Assembly: GCA_028293765.1 (NCBI GenBank)
Contig: JAQGOG010000141.1
Location: 106,726-170,725, forward strand
DNA: 64,000 bases
From: Gammaproteobacteria bacterium
GTDB lineage: Bacteria; Pseudomonadota; Gammaproteobacteria; Steroidobacterales; Steroidobacteraceae
Direction: 5' to 3'
The notes below the pieces were generated by a model that had not been told where the DNA came from, ran no database searches, and saw nothing but the letters and a program-made list of their open reading frames with translations. The position numbers and the translations under genes were made by a program. Below, piece by piece: positions 17,617 to 26,950 of the stretch (the stretch's first letter is position 1; the number at the start of each line of letters is the position of its first letter).

Positions 17617-18750
17617 TCAGCCCAGCCAGGCGGCCACCACGCCGTTGATGGCAGCGCCACCCCCGATCAGCCAGACAAACAGCAAGCCGCCGAGCAGCAG
17701 TGGCTTCAGACCCGCTTGGCGGATGGCTGAAAAATGCGTCGTCAGGCCCAGCGCCGCCATGGCCATGGCCAGTAGAACGGTATCCAGTTCGGTCGCCGCG
17801 CCGAGCACGTAATTCGGCAACTGCGACAGCGAATTAAACATGACCACGCCTATGAATGCGAACGCAAACCAGGGAATGGCCAGCTTGCGCTTGACGCCTT
17901 CCGCCGCGCCGGCGCGCTGCCCAACCATCTGTTCTTGCGCGGCATCGCGCGCGAGCCAAGCCGATAGCCCGATCAGGAACGGTGCCAGCATCATCACGCG
18001 CACCATCTTCGTGACGACTGCCGTATTGGCGGTGTCCACGCTGACAGAGCGGCCTGCGGCAAAGACCTGCGCCACTTCATGGATGGTCGAGCCGGCATAG
18101 ATGCCAAATGCCTTTGGCCCTGTCGGCAACCACTGCCAGTGCAGGTTCACAGCATAGAGAGCCGGGTAAAGGAAAATCGCGAGCGTGCCAAACACAACGA
18201 CCGTCGAGACCGCGACTGTAACCTGCCCCGCTTTCGCCCGCACCAGTGGCTCGGTGGCCATCACCGCGGCAGCGCCACAGATTGCGCTGCCGGCGCCGAT
18301 GAGTATTGACGTCTCGCGATCGAGACCGAACCACCGGGTTCCCAGGATCTGGGCCAGGCCGAAGGTAGAGGTCAGCAGCAGCGCGTCGATGAGCACACCG
18401 GCGACCCCGACCAGCCCGACATCGTGCAGAGTCAGGCGCAGCCCGTAGAGAATCACGCCAGCGCGCAACAGAGTCTGTTTGGAGAAACCGACGCCAGTGT
18501 CGGCGGCTGCAGCGATGGCTGGATAAAAGGTATTGCCCAACACGATTCCCACGACGATGGCGACAGTGAGCGCGCTCATCCCATGCTCTTGCAGCCATCC
18601 GATTGTGCCCAGCCGGATGGCGAGCGCTGCGACCGCGGCGGTCAAGGCCAGACCGGGCAGGAGGCGGCATTTGTCCCGCAGCGTTCCCGCGAATCCACGC
18701 GCATCTTCGACAGGAGTGGGCGGCTGTCTACAAGCAATCTGCTGATTCAA
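17617..18750 (-). CDS. yeiH: YeiH-family (UPF0324) inner-membrane protein
   Basis: 377 residues with about ten membrane helices. Conserved UPF0324 segments are present: VGIVLGNTFYPA, FSKQTLLRAGVILYGLRLTL, GAGSAICGAAAVMATEP, YAGSTIHEVAQVFAAG and LGLTTHFSAIRQAGLKPLLLG. The family has been linked to sulfonate/sulfite-related export but is not fully characterised. The start is TTG with GGAG six bases upstream. It is divergent from a LysR gene of the YeiE kind, the usual partner, with a putative operator between them. Confidence 0.93.
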   Translation of the reverse strand: MNQQIACRQPPTPVEDARGFAGTLRDKCRLLPGLALTAAVAALAIRLGTIGWLQEHGMSALTVAIVVGIVLGNTFYPAIAAAADTGVGFSKQTLLRAGVILYGLRLTLHDVGLVGVAGVLIDALLLTSTFGLAQILGTRWFGLDRETSILIGAGSAICGAAAVMATEPLVRAKAGQVTVAVSTVVVFGTLAIFLYPALYAVNLHWQWLPTGPKAFGIYAGSTIHEVAQVFAAGRSVSVDTANTAVVTKMVRVMMLAPFLIGLSAWLARDAAQEQMVGQRAGAAEGVKRKLAIPWFAFAFIGVVMFNSLSQLPNYVLGAATELDTVLLAMAMAALGLTTHFSAIRQAGLKPLLLGGLLFVWLIGGGAAINGVVAAWLG

Positions 18751-18823
18751 GGCGTTCTCCGTGCTCTACGAGGCGCACTTTAAGAACACCGTGTTAAGCG
18801 GTCCAACGAATTATTATCGTATG

Positions 18824-18846
18824 ATTAACCTATCTACCAGGTTATT
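18824..18846 (+). promoter_or_regulatory. Putative LysR operator between yeiH and its regulator
   Basis: ATTAACCT at 18824-18831 and AGGTTATT at 18839-18846 form an inverted repeat with 7 of 8 positions matching and a 7-nt spacer, in an AT-rich patch. A second small dyad, AACAC-C-GTGTT, lies at 18785-18795. LysR proteins usually bind such sites in the shared divergent promoter and control the neighbour and themselves. Binding is inferred from position and symmetry only. Confidence 0.6.
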
Positions 18847-18862
18847 CAGCGAGAAGCGGTCC

Positions 18863-19804
18863 ATGCACCCATTACGTCTGACCCTGCGACAGTTGCAGAT
18901 TTTCCGCGTCGTCGCGGACAGTGGCACCACCGCCGCTGCCGCGGCGGCAATCTCCCTATCTCAGTCCGCCACCAGCGCCGCCATCAACGAGCTCGAGCGC
19001 CTGCTCGAGCTGCAACTGTTCGATCGAGTCGGCAAGCGGCTGCAGCTCAACGACAACGGCCGTGCCCTGTTGCCGCAAGCCCTGGCCTCACTCGACAGTG
19101 CGGGTTGGATCGAGCGCTGGGCACTCGACCGCGAATCGCAGATCGGCACGCTGCGCATTGGGGCAAGTACCACCATCGGCAATTACCTCTTACCGGCAAT
19201 CCTCGCCGGGTTTCGGGACAGTCTGTCGGAGGCGGCACGACCCAACTGGCATGTCCAGGTCGCCATTGCCAACACAGCGGTGATTGCCCGGCAGGTCGCC
19301 GCTTTCGAATTGGACCTGGGGCTGATCGAGGGGCCCTGCCACGAGGCGGAACTGACCGTACTGCCCTGGCTCGAGGACGATCTGGTAGTCGTTGCGGCCG
19401 CACGGGATCCGATCCTGCCCCGCACACGTAAACGGCCGGTGTCGTTGGCAGCCCTGCGGCAAGCCACTTGGCTGCTGCGCGAGGAAGGCTCCGGTACGCG
19501 CGAAATCATCAACCAGCTGTTGATTCCGCACCTGCATCACCTGCGCCCGGGTATCCAGTTCGGCAATCCCGAGGCGATCAAACGCGCGGCGGCCAGCGGG
19601 CTCGGCATTACCTGCCTGTCGCGCTGTGTGGTAGAGGATCTGCTCAATTCCGGCGTGTTGGTGGCACCGCCCACCGAGTTACCACAGCTGACGCGGCGTT
19701 TCTACCTGGTGATGCACGAGAAGAAGCAGCGTACACACGGGCTCGATCTGTTGATCGCTCATCTGGCTGCCGTGCCGGCTCAGCGGAATGTGACCGGTTT
19801 CTAA
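18863..19804 (+). CDS. LysR-family regulator, YeiE/CysB-like
   Basis: 313 residues from the ATG at 18863; the frame extends 34 codons upstream through the operator region and is less likely to be translated. The winged-helix domain is at 1-65: LTLRQLQIFRVVADSGTTAAAA, then SQSATSAAINELERLL. The effector-binding domain has IGASTTIGNYLLPAILAGF and GLGITCLSRCVVEDLL. This resembles YeiE-type regulators of sulfite response. It is divergent from yeiH, its presumed target. Confidence 0.92.
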   Translation: MHPLRLTLRQLQIFRVVADSGTTAAAAAAISLSQSATSAAINELERLLELQLFDRVGKRLQLNDNGRALLPQALASLDSAGWIERWALDRESQIGTLRIGASTTIGNYLLPAILAGFRDSLSEAARPNWHVQVAIANTAVIARQVAAFELDLGLIEGPCHEAELTVLPWLEDDLVVVAAARDPILPRTRKRPVSLAALRQATWLLREEGSGTREIINQLLIPHLHHLRPGIQFGNPEAIKRAAASGLGITCLSRCVVEDLLNSGVLVAPPTELPQLTRRFYLVMHEKKQRTHGLDLLIAHLAAVPAQRNVTGF

Positions 19805-19816
19805 CATCATCTATAC

Positions 19817-20146
19817 TCAATCGACGATGAACAGCTTCGCCCCCACCGCCGTGTAGGAGCGATGCGATTCCGCGTTGTCCCCGACCTGGTAGCTCATTCC
19901 CGGCTTCAGGGTGAACCGGCGGCCATCTTCGAGTTCGGTGTGGAGCTCGCCCACCATGCATAGAAGGATGTGGCCCTTGGCGCACCAATGATCGGCGCGA
20001 TAACCAGGGGTGTACTCGACCATGCGAACGCGTATGTTGCCGAACTGCCGAGTGCGCCAATACGCCAGCCCGCTCTCGCCTTTGTGTTCGGTTTGCTCGA
20101 CATGAGCCCAGTCGGTCATGCCAAACGCGACGGCGGATATGTGCAC
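19817..20146 (-). CDS. Small cupin protein with DHWC motif
   Basis: 109 residues if started at GTG 20144-20146 (AGGGAG-like box upstream); the longer frame of 185 codons adds an arginine-rich leader without conservation. The single cupin barrel contains VRMVEYTPGYRADHWCAKGHI, then LEDGRRFTLKPGMSYQVGD and the terminal AKLFIVD. This matches the small cupin family named for its D-H-C-W-type metal-site motif. The histidine and cysteine of DHWC and the later His are likely metal ligands. Function is unknown. It converges on the LysR gene, with 12 bp between stops. Confidence 0.82.
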   Translation of the reverse strand: MHISAVAFGMTDWAHVEQTEHKGESGLAYWRTRQFGNIRVRMVEYTPGYRADHWCAKGHILLCMVGELHTELEDGRRFTLKPGMSYQVGDNAESHRSYTAVGAKLFIVD

Positions 20147-20299
20147 CGGTGACTCCCTGCTGCGTGTAAGTAAGGCTCGGGCCAAAGCGGCCCGCCGCAG
20201 CCGTTGCCGCCCACAGAACGGGTTACGGTCGAAATTGGGGATCTTTGACCGTAGCTCCAGGTTGAAGTAACGTGCTCTATATCTAACGAGGCTTTGCCG

Positions 20300-21826
20300 A
20301 TGAAGCAAGCCAACTTTGTCGTCGTGACCTGGGTGCTCGGCTGCGTCCTGCCCGTATTGGCCCAGGAACAGCACTCACACCCAGCGCCCGAGAGGCTGGG
20401 CACCGTTACGTTCCCGACCTCCTGTGCCCCCAGCGTGCAATCACGCTTCGAGCGCGCAGTCGCGCTACTACACTCATTTGCATACGCGGCCTCGGAGGAG
20501 GCCTTTCGGGCGGTAGCGGAGGCCGATCCCAGCTGCGCTCTGGCGCACTGGGGTGTGTCGATGTCCTACTTTCACCAGCTGTGGGACCCACCGGGGGCTG
20601 AGGACCTCCGCAAAGGGCTGGCTGAGATCAACCACGCCCGACAACTCGGCGCCGGCTCGACGCGTGAGCGGCAGTTCATTGCAGGCGCGGCCGCGTACTA
20701 TCGCGATTCGGATCGTCTGTCGCACGTTGATAGAGCGAAGGCGTACGAACGAGCCATGGCCGATGCGGCGAAGAGCAATCCCGGCGATGCCGAAACGCAG
20801 ATCTTCTACGCTCTCGCCCTGATCGCGACCGCGCCGCCGGCGGATCGGTCCCACGCCAATCAGAACCGCGCGTCTGAAATCCTCGAGCCGCTGTTCCGCA
20901 GCCTGCCCCAGCACCCCGGCCTGGCGCATTACCTGATTCATGCCTACGACAGCACGGAGTTGGCACCCCGTGGCTTGGCCGCTGCACGCGCGTACTCGAA
21001 GATTGCGCCTTCAGCGCCGCATGCATTGCACATGCCGTCGCACATCTTCACTCGTCTGGGTTACTGGGACGACTCGATCGCATCGAATCGCGCCGCGCGG
21101 ACTGCCGCGCACACCGAAGGCGATGTGGGTGAAGAGTTGCATGCAATGGACTACTTGACGTACGCATACCTGCAGCGCGGACGCGAAATGGACGCCAGGG
21201 GAGTTGTCGATGATCTCCGCGCGCTCGGCGGGCTTCCGACCACCCAGTTCAAGGTGGGCTACGCCGCCACTGCCATGCCAGTGCGCATGGCAGTCGAGCG
21301 CCGGCAATGGGCCACGGCAGCTTCTTTGCCGCCTCCGTTAGAATCGGCTCCGCATGTCGCCGCCATCGTCTACTGGGCTCGCGCGATCGGCCATGCCCGT
21401 GGTGGACATCCGCAGGAGACGGACAGCGATCTGGCCAACCTCAACATCTGCCTGGAGCAGCTACGGGCATCAGGAAACAGTTACTGGGCGAAACAGACCG
21501 AGGTATTGAGCGACGAAGCACATGCCTGGCTCCTCAACGCACAGGGAATGACTGCTGCAGCGACGCAGCGAATGCGCTCCGCCGCGGACCAGGAAGATGC
21601 TGTGGAAAAACTCCCAGTCACTCCAGGTCCAATAGTTCCTGCGCGTGAACAGCTCGGGGAAATGCTGCTCGAGCTCCAGCGTCCACGAGATGCGCTGCGC
21701 GAGTTTCAATTGGCGTTGACCGGGGCTCCTGGCCGACGGGGGGCGCTTACCGGGGCTGCCGAGGCGGCAGAACGCGTCGGCGATGTTCGGACCGCGGCGC
21801 GGTTCCGAGCAGAACTGAACCGGTGA
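20300..21826 (+). CDS. Secreted tetratricopeptide-repeat protein
   Basis: 508 residues from the ATG at 20300 (a TTG two codons earlier is also possible). The signal peptide covers about 1-22 (VTWVLGCVLPVLAQ). The rest is helical repeats with TPR-like spacing: AFRAVAEADPSCALAHWGVSMSYFHQLWD, LPQHPGLAHYLIHAYD, MPSHIFTRLGYWDDSIASNRAA and the final LGEMLLELQRPRDALREFQLAL. HYLIHAYD and HALHMPSHIF are histidine-rich family hallmarks of an uncharacterised secreted TPR group. It probably acts as a periplasmic scaffold. No partner is obvious nearby. Confidence 0.85.
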   Translation: MKQANFVVVTWVLGCVLPVLAQEQHSHPAPERLGTVTFPTSCAPSVQSRFERAVALLHSFAYAASEEAFRAVAEADPSCALAHWGVSMSYFHQLWDPPGAEDLRKGLAEINHARQLGAGSTRERQFIAGAAAYYRDSDRLSHVDRAKAYERAMADAAKSNPGDAETQIFYALALIATAPPADRSHANQNRASEILEPLFRSLPQHPGLAHYLIHAYDSTELAPRGLAAARAYSKIAPSAPHALHMPSHIFTRLGYWDDSIASNRAARTAAHTEGDVGEELHAMDYLTYAYLQRGREMDARGVVDDLRALGGLPTTQFKVGYAATAMPVRMAVERRQWATAASLPPPLESAPHVAAIVYWARAIGHARGGHPQETDSDLANLNICLEQLRASGNSYWAKQTEVLSDEAHAWLLNAQGMTAAATQRMRSAADQEDAVEKLPVTPGPIVPAREQLGEMLLELQRPRDALREFQLALTGAPGRRGALTGAAEAAERVGDVRTAARFRAELNR

Positions 21827-22277
21827 GACGGCGCCTCGTTCGCACCCGGCACACCCCCTTCCGCCAGCACGCGGCAACTATGCGACGGCGCGATCAGGGG
21901 GCTTTCGGATATCAGACGTTCAACTTCTGCAATACACCGAACTTTCCCGAATTGCTCACCGCCGATCTTCACCGGGCACTCCTGGGTCCTCCCAGATCGA
22001 AGCCCACAATCGCCATTATGGTGTTCACGTCCTCGGGACCGAGGTGCTCGACAAGCGGCGCGTAAAGCTTTTGCTAGAACCTTTGATAGTCCATTGCATC
22101 CTCTATCAGGAAAGCTCGCATAACGTTTTTGAGTCGATGCCGGCAGGCTAACCAGCTATACAGTCAATATCGACGCCGGCCACCGTCAGGCATGTGCACT
22201 GCCCACTTCACCGTCATAAAGCAGAAACAAATGGGTGGTTAGCTTCGCAGAGCCGATTTCTCAGCGAGGGAGTGCCC
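21827..22277. other. 450-bp intergenic region, possible minor gene relic
   Basis: Between the TPR gene and the phospholipase gene. On the minus strand, around 21977-22065, a short frame reads LYAPLVEHLGPEDVNTIMAI, which is protein-like and might be a relic of a carboxymuconolactone-decarboxylase-type gene. It is only about 30 codons and I could not confirm it. A lone half of the GCATAAC dyad occurs at 22118-22124 without its partner arm. The GAGGGAG at 22266-22272 is the phospholipase ribosome site. Confidence 0.35.
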
Positions 22278-24377
22278 ATGACCGCCGACCGACGTACGTT
22301 TCTGAGACTGTTGAGCACGGGTGCCCTCAGCGCGGCACTGTCGCCTAGCATTACTCGAGCGCTCGAAATCCCCGCGCAGCATCGTACGGGCACGCTTGCG
22401 GACGTCGAGCATGTCGTCATCCTGATGCAGGAGAATCGCTCCTTCGATCATTACTTCGGCACGCTCAAGGGCGTGCGGGGGTTCGGTGATCCACGGGCGG
22501 TCACCCTGCCATCCGGAAATCCCGTCTGGCAGCAGCCCAATGGCGGCGGCGATGTATTGCCGTTCCATCCGCCCGCTGCGAATCTGGGCCTGCAGTTTCT
22601 CCAGGATCTCGCGCATGACTGGACCAGTACACACGCGGCATGGAATGGCGGCAAATATGACCAGTGGGTGCCCAACAAGAGCGCCACGACAATGGCGTAC
22701 CTTACGCGGCGCGACATTCCGTTTCACTACGCGCTCGCGGATGCGTTTACCGTCTGCGATGCCTACCATTGCTCGTTGTTGGGTCCGACGGATCCCAACC
22801 GGTATCACATGTGGACCGGTTGGGTAGGCAACGACGGCCGGGGCGGCGGACCCGTCATCAGCAACGCGGAAGCCGGCTATGACTGGTCTACGTACCCGGA
22901 GCTGCTGCAGGACGCCGGTGTGTCCTGGAAGATCTACCAGGATAGCGGCACGGGCCTGGACGCGCCGGGGTTCTGGGGCTGGACGAGCAACCCCTACATC
23001 GGCAACTACGGCGACAACTCGTTGCTGTACTTCCACCAGTATCAGAACGCGCAAGCCGGAACTCCGCTCTATCAGAACGCCCGGACCGGGACGAACATTG
23101 CCGCTGGCGGCACACTCTTCGACGTTTTCCGGGGGGATGTCCTCGCTGGGAAGCTACCGCAGGTTTCGTGGATCGTCCCCCCTGAGGCCTACACGGAGCA
23201 TCCGAACTGGCCCGCGAACTATGGTGCCTGGTATGTCTCGCAGATACTCGACGCGCTGACCGCCAACCCGGAAGTCTGGTCCAAGACCGCATTCTTCCTC
23301 ATGTATGACGAGAATGACGGCTTCTTCGATCACATGGTTCCGCCGACCCCACCGCAGTCACGCGCTGAAGGCTTGTCGACCGTAGGCACGAGCAACGAGA
23401 TTTTTCCGGGAGACTCGCAAAACCCCACTGGCCCTTATGGGCTCGGCGTGCGCGTGCCCATGGTGGTCATCTCGCCGTGGAGCAAGGGCGGCTGGGTCAA
23501 TTCGGAAGTGTTCGACCATACGTCCCTCATCCGGTTCATCGAGCGGCGCTTTGGGCCTGATTATCCCCGCCTGCGAGAGCCCAACATTACGCCGTGGCGC
23601 CGCGCCGTCTGCGGGGATCTCACATCCGCGTTCGACTTCGCGACTCCGAAGACTGCTCGTGTGTCATTGCCAGCCACGGGCGCTTACCTGCCACCGGATA
23701 CGGACAGGCATCCGGACTACGTGCCCACTCCGCCGGCGGACCAGGCGTTGCCAGTTCAGGAACCGGGGCTACGACCTGCCCGTGCGGTGCCGTATGAATT
23801 GCATGTTCGCGCGGATGCCGCCGTCGCAAATGGCAAACTGACCCTTCACTTCGGCAATTCCGGCAAAGCGGCCGCGGTCTTTCACGTGCGTTCCAGCGGC
23901 GATGGGAGAGGCCCTTGGACCTACACGGTCGGGCCGCGGGCAGAAGTCTCTGACACTTGGGTTCTACCCACCAACGGCCAAACGGTATACGACCTGTCCG
24001 TCTACGGCCCCAACGGCTTCTGGCGCGCATTCAAGGGAAGTTTCTTAGGCGAGAATACAGCCAACCTGGAGTCCACCGTCCTCTACGACGTCGAACGCGG
24101 CGGTGTCACATTGGAGATTCGCAACCAAGGCGCTACGACCCGGCAGGTGCGCATCGCGGAACTCTATGGCAACGACACGCTCACACATTCTTTGCACCCC
24201 GGAGAGACCCTGAGCAGGTATTGGCGCCTGGAGAACTCCTTCGGCTGGTACGACTTCAGCATCGAATGCGAATCCGATGCCGGCTTCAGGCAGCGTCTTG
24301 CAGGTCACCTCGAAACCGGGGAAGACAGCATGAGTGACCCGGCGATCGGGGCCTCCGGGGCCTCGAAGGAAGACTAG
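22278..24377 (+). CDS. Tat-exported phospholipase C, phosphocholine-specific type
   Basis: 699 residues from the ATG at 22278 (GAGGGAG box); the longer frame lacks conservation. A twin-arginine signal RRTFLRLLSTGALSAAL starts at residue 5. The phosphoesterase domain opens with VEHVVILMQENRSFDHYFGT and continues with DPNRYHMWTGW, TYPELLQDAGVSWKIYQD, FFLMYDENDGFFDHM and PWSKGGWV, all typical of bacterial phospholipase C of the PlcH/PlcN family. Two C-terminal repeat domains (from about 520) with YDLSVYGPNGFWRAFKGS follow, as in that family. It should hydrolyse phosphatidylcholine or sphingomyelin outside the cytoplasm, giving phosphocholine. Confidence 0.95.
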   Translation: MTADRRTFLRLLSTGALSAALSPSITRALEIPAQHRTGTLADVEHVVILMQENRSFDHYFGTLKGVRGFGDPRAVTLPSGNPVWQQPNGGGDVLPFHPPAANLGLQFLQDLAHDWTSTHAAWNGGKYDQWVPNKSATTMAYLTRRDIPFHYALADAFTVCDAYHCSLLGPTDPNRYHMWTGWVGNDGRGGGPVISNAEAGYDWSTYPELLQDAGVSWKIYQDSGTGLDAPGFWGWTSNPYIGNYGDNSLLYFHQYQNAQAGTPLYQNARTGTNIAAGGTLFDVFRGDVLAGKLPQVSWIVPPEAYTEHPNWPANYGAWYVSQILDALTANPEVWSKTAFFLMYDENDGFFDHMVPPTPPQSRAEGLSTVGTSNEIFPGDSQNPTGPYGLGVRVPMVVISPWSKGGWVNSEVFDHTSLIRFIERRFGPDYPRLREPNITPWRRAVCGDLTSAFDFATPKTARVSLPATGAYLPPDTDRHPDYVPTPPADQALPVQEPGLRPARAVPYELHVRADAAVANGKLTLHFGNSGKAAAVFHVRSSGDGRGPWTYTVGPRAEVSDTWVLPTNGQTVYDLSVYGPNGFWRAFKGSFLGENTANLESTVLYDVERGGVTLEIRNQGATTRQVRIAELYGNDTLTHSLHPGETLSRYWRLENSFGWYDFSIECESDAGFRQRLAGHLETGEDSMSDPAIGASGASKED

Positions 24378-24406
24378 GCCGAGTCTGATCTTCGCCTGGG
24401 CCTTGC

Positions 24407-24436
24407 CGGTCGGTCTGCGGCATCGCCGACCGACCG
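24407..24436 (+). terminator. Strong hairpin after the phospholipase C gene
   Basis: CGGTCGGTC at 24407-24415 pairs perfectly with GACCGACCG at 24428-24436, and the loop contains a further GCG/CGC pairing. It begins 30 bp after the phospholipase stop. No T-run follows, so it may protect the 3' end or work with Rho rather than be a classic intrinsic terminator. Confidence 0.5.
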
Positions 24437-24613
24437 CCTGCGCGATCCAGGCGGCGGTCGCCCGTATCCGCGGGAATGCACGCACAGTATCGCTTTCAGT
24501 GCAATCCCCCAAAATCAGCGCCCGAACTGACCACTTGACAGATTGCAATAAGCGCGCAAACCCCCAAAACTTACGCCAACGGATGTTTCTCGAACTGAGA
24601 ACAGGTAGTAAGT

Positions 24614-24901
24614 ATGAGTGTCGCCGACATCTTGATGATCGTCATTATGAGTGGCATTGGGCTCAGCGTGGTTTATCTCGTAGCCGAGTTCTCCCGCTGG
24701 CGTAAACAGGAAGCGGCAGAGCGAAGCAAGGCCGCAGATTTCCGTGTGTTACAAGATAGAAGGGTTTCCCGCCCAGAGCGCGCCGTGTTTGAGTCACGGG
24801 TCGTTGCGGGTGAGGCAGGGGCCATTCCGGAAGCTGCGAGTGCCGATGACATCACTAACGAGAACGGGATTCGCCGAGGATCGCGCACCAAGGCGGCGTA
24901 A
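24614..24901 (+). CDS. Small single-pass membrane protein, hypothetical
   Basis: 95 residues: one N-terminal membrane helix (about 5-24, ILMIVIMSGIGLSVVYLVAE), then a charged cytoplasmic tail (SRWRKQEAAERSKAADFRVLQD) and an acidic, asparagine-rich end. No family recognised. An AGGT box lies before the ATG. It is a single gene in a 650-bp gap between the phospholipase and the convergent M81 gene. Helix plus charged tail makes it more credible than a random frame, but it remains tentative. Confidence 0.5.
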   Translation: MSVADILMIVIMSGIGLSVVYLVAEFSRWRKQEAAERSKAADFRVLQDRRVSRPERAVFESRVVAGEAGAIPEAASADDITNENGIRRGSRTKAA

Positions 24902-25033
24902 CGCGCGCTCATGCAATAGCGCTTACGAGGGCCGAAGATCCCTTCGTTAGTGATGGGTTGCCGCGTCGGCGAAACGGAGTCGCCGCGCGCTGACGGCGCG
25001 CAGCGTGTGGGATATGCCGCCAACTCGACGCCC

Positions 25034-26689
25034 CTACTCCGTCGTCCCATCCCTTCCCGGATAGTCGCCCAGCTTGCCCGGACCCTTGACCGTAAAGACC
25101 ACGTTGGCGGCATAGGGATAGAGCTTCTTGATGGGGGTATGCGTGTAGTTGAGCGCCTCCAGGCGAACCGTGCCCACAAAGGGCTGATCGGGCTCGACCA
25201 GTATGAAGCTCTTGCAGTAGCCGCTGTCAGTGAAGCCGCGGTGGAAGTGAACACGCGACTTGATCGCGAATGCCTTGAAGGTGTCTGGATCGATGCCGAG
25301 ATCGAGGAAGTGCCGCGGCTCGACGATCTGCACCAGGTAGGGGCTGATGACGACGACGTTCCCGTCGCCGAATTTAACGCCCACCCAGAGTTGCGATCCG
25401 GCCGCCTTGCCCCCACCGTGCATGACGCCGCCGCTGACCGAACTGACCGTGCCCTTGATCCGCACCGGCTTACCGGCGGATACGTCGATCCGGCCGCCGA
25501 TCTCCATGTCGAACGGGTCGCCGACCTTGACTCCTTTCTTGCGTAGCGTATTGATCGCGTCCTCATCGGCGATCGTACCAATCAGCGTGTTGCTGAGCTT
25601 CTGAGCGATGATTTGTTGCAACAGCCAGGTCGCCGCGCCGGTGCGATCGCTGTGATCCGCCAGCACGACTTTGCCCTGCTGCATCGCGTCTTTGGCAAGA
25701 CGGACGCCTTCTGTATGGCTGACCACCTTCGTGTGGTGCAGGAGCTCGTCACGCAGACGCCACGCCGTGCCCGCTATGTCGTCGGCGATGTGATCGGCCA
25801 GCTCTGGGTTGCCGTTCGTCATGACCTGGAAGCACATTCCCGCATCGATGGCATCCATGAATGCAAACCCGTAGTAAAAGCTCACGTAAACATCCGGCTC
25901 GCGCGCCTCCCAGGTCAGTGCTCGCTGTACCAGATCCATCCAGGGCGACGCGCCGGTCCACTGGAGAACGGAAGGAGTGAGGATAGGCGGCTTGCGGGTG
26001 GCGCTGACGGGCTTGTATTGCCCGCGGATGCAGCGGATGAGCGTGCGGGCAGCGCGCTCTCCCTGCAGGTAACCATCGTAGTGGGGATAGTACTTGATGC
26101 AGAACGCAAGGTTGGCGTGCCGAAGGAATTCCGCGTCCTCGTTACCGTGCGGATCAAAAGTGCCCGCGATGAAGCCTTTGGGACCGATCACTTCGCGCAC
26201 CCGCCGGGCAATCTCCGCTTCAGGCTTCGCAACATCCCGCACACCCATCGCGCCGTGCAGACACAGATAGGCGCCGTCGAAATGGCCCTGGGTTTTCAGA
26301 TCGGCAATCATCTTGTTGAGGAAGTGATCGAACGCGTCTTTCGTGATCCACCCCGAGCCCGACCCTTTCTTCGATCCCAGGGGTGACTCGATGCCTACGA
26401 GCTCGACATTGCCATACTCTCTGGCGACGGTGACGAAACCGCCGATGTAACTCACAGGTTGCGAAGCCAGCAAGGCTTCCCCACGCGCCGGCGACCCTTC
26501 ATAGATGAAGTCATCGGTCACGGTGTCATAAGGCAGAAACGTCACGGTCTCGTGCACGAAGTGCATGACCGCGATGCGAATCGGGCGAGCGTTGGCATTG
26601 GCTTTGGAGGACGTCTGGGCACCAGCGCCCAGCGGCACCATGGCAGCAGCGCCCAGGCCCGCGAGTGCTTGTCGTCGTTGAATCTTCAC
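25034..26689 (-). CDS. M81-family metallopeptidase (microcystinase C / MlrC-like), Tat-exported, copy 1
   Basis: 551 residues from GTG 26689, preceded by AAAGGA seven bases upstream; copy 2 has the same GTG context. The N-terminus has a Tat-like signal (RRQALAGLGAAAMVPLGAGA, from residue 5). The MlrC N-terminal domain starts at IRIAVMHFVHETVTFLPYDT, which has the family H-E-T-x-T-F element. LCLHGAMGVRD and GTFDPHGNED correspond to the conserved HGAM and D-x-H-x-N metal-binding blocks. The C-terminal domain follows from about 330. MlrC proteins hydrolyse peptides bearing D-amino or beta-amino acids. Two operator dyads lie upstream. It looks about nine-tenths identical to the copy at 41187-42848. 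Confidence 0.93.
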   Translation of the reverse strand: MKIQRRQALAGLGAAAMVPLGAGAQTSSKANANARPIRIAVMHFVHETVTFLPYDTVTDDFIYEGSPARGEALLASQPVSYIGGFVTVAREYGNVELVGIESPLGSKKGSGSGWITKDAFDHFLNKMIADLKTQGHFDGAYLCLHGAMGVRDVAKPEAEIARRVREVIGPKGFIAGTFDPHGNEDAEFLRHANLAFCIKYYPHYDGYLQGERAARTLIRCIRGQYKPVSATRKPPILTPSVLQWTGASPWMDLVQRALTWEAREPDVYVSFYYGFAFMDAIDAGMCFQVMTNGNPELADHIADDIAGTAWRLRDELLHHTKVVSHTEGVRLAKDAMQQGKVVLADHSDRTGAATWLLQQIIAQKLSNTLIGTIADEDAINTLRKKGVKVGDPFDMEIGGRIDVSAGKPVRIKGTVSSVSGGVMHGGGKAAGSQLWVGVKFGDGNVVVISPYLVQIVEPRHFLDLGIDPDTFKAFAIKSRVHFHRGFTDSGYCKSFILVEPDQPFVGTVRLEALNYTHTPIKKLYPYAANVVFTVKGPGKLGDYPGRDGTTE

Positions 26690-26827
26690 AAGCGTATCCT
26701 TTCTTTTGAATGTTGGAATCGACTGAATGCGCACGCACGCTCAAACCTGAGACGTCAATCCGCGCTCTGGCGGGCAGAGTCCGCGCGAACCAGAGTCTTT
26801 ACCGGACGGCACGAGGGCACCTCCCAA

Positions 26828-26857
26828 ACCCTACTGGTCGCTGTCTATCCGAGCCAA
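26828..26857 (-). promoter_or_regulatory. Putative promoter of mlrC copy 1
   Basis: On the minus strand TTGGCT (26852-26857) and TAGGGT (26828-26833) are separated by 18 bp. They lie 23 bp beyond the dyad at 26876-26894, with the same geometry as at three other sites in the window. This would put the start of transcription near 26821 and the dyad centre at about -64. Inferred from sequence only. Confidence 0.55.
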
Positions 26858-26875
26858 TGAAAAGGCCGGGGAATC

Positions 26876-26894
26876 GCATAACCATTCGATATGC
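26876..26894 (-). promoter_or_regulatory. LysR-type operator dyad, one mismatch (site 1)
   Basis: GCATAAC-CATTC-GATATGC: the left arm is perfect and the right arm differs at one base from GTTATGC. It has T-N11-A spacing. GCCAATGAAAAGG begins at 26853, 23 bp before the dyad, as at sites 4, 5 and 6. It lies in the divergent region between mlrC copy 1 and the D-amino-acid transaminase gene. Confidence 0.65.
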
Positions 26895-26950
26895 AATGGC
26901 ACCCTCGCGCCAGGCGCCCTTTTCTCGCGCCATGAAATTATTGCGGGTCT

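Noticed and set aside
21977..22065. Possible carboxymuconolactone-decarboxylase-like relic on the minus strand
   Set aside because: Only about 30 codons with loose similarity; noted in the gap description but not called a gene.
22118..22124. Single GCATAAC half-site upstream of the phospholipase gene
   Set aside because: The partner arm at the right spacing is GAGTCGA, not GTTATGC, and there is no TTGGC box at the 23-bp offset.
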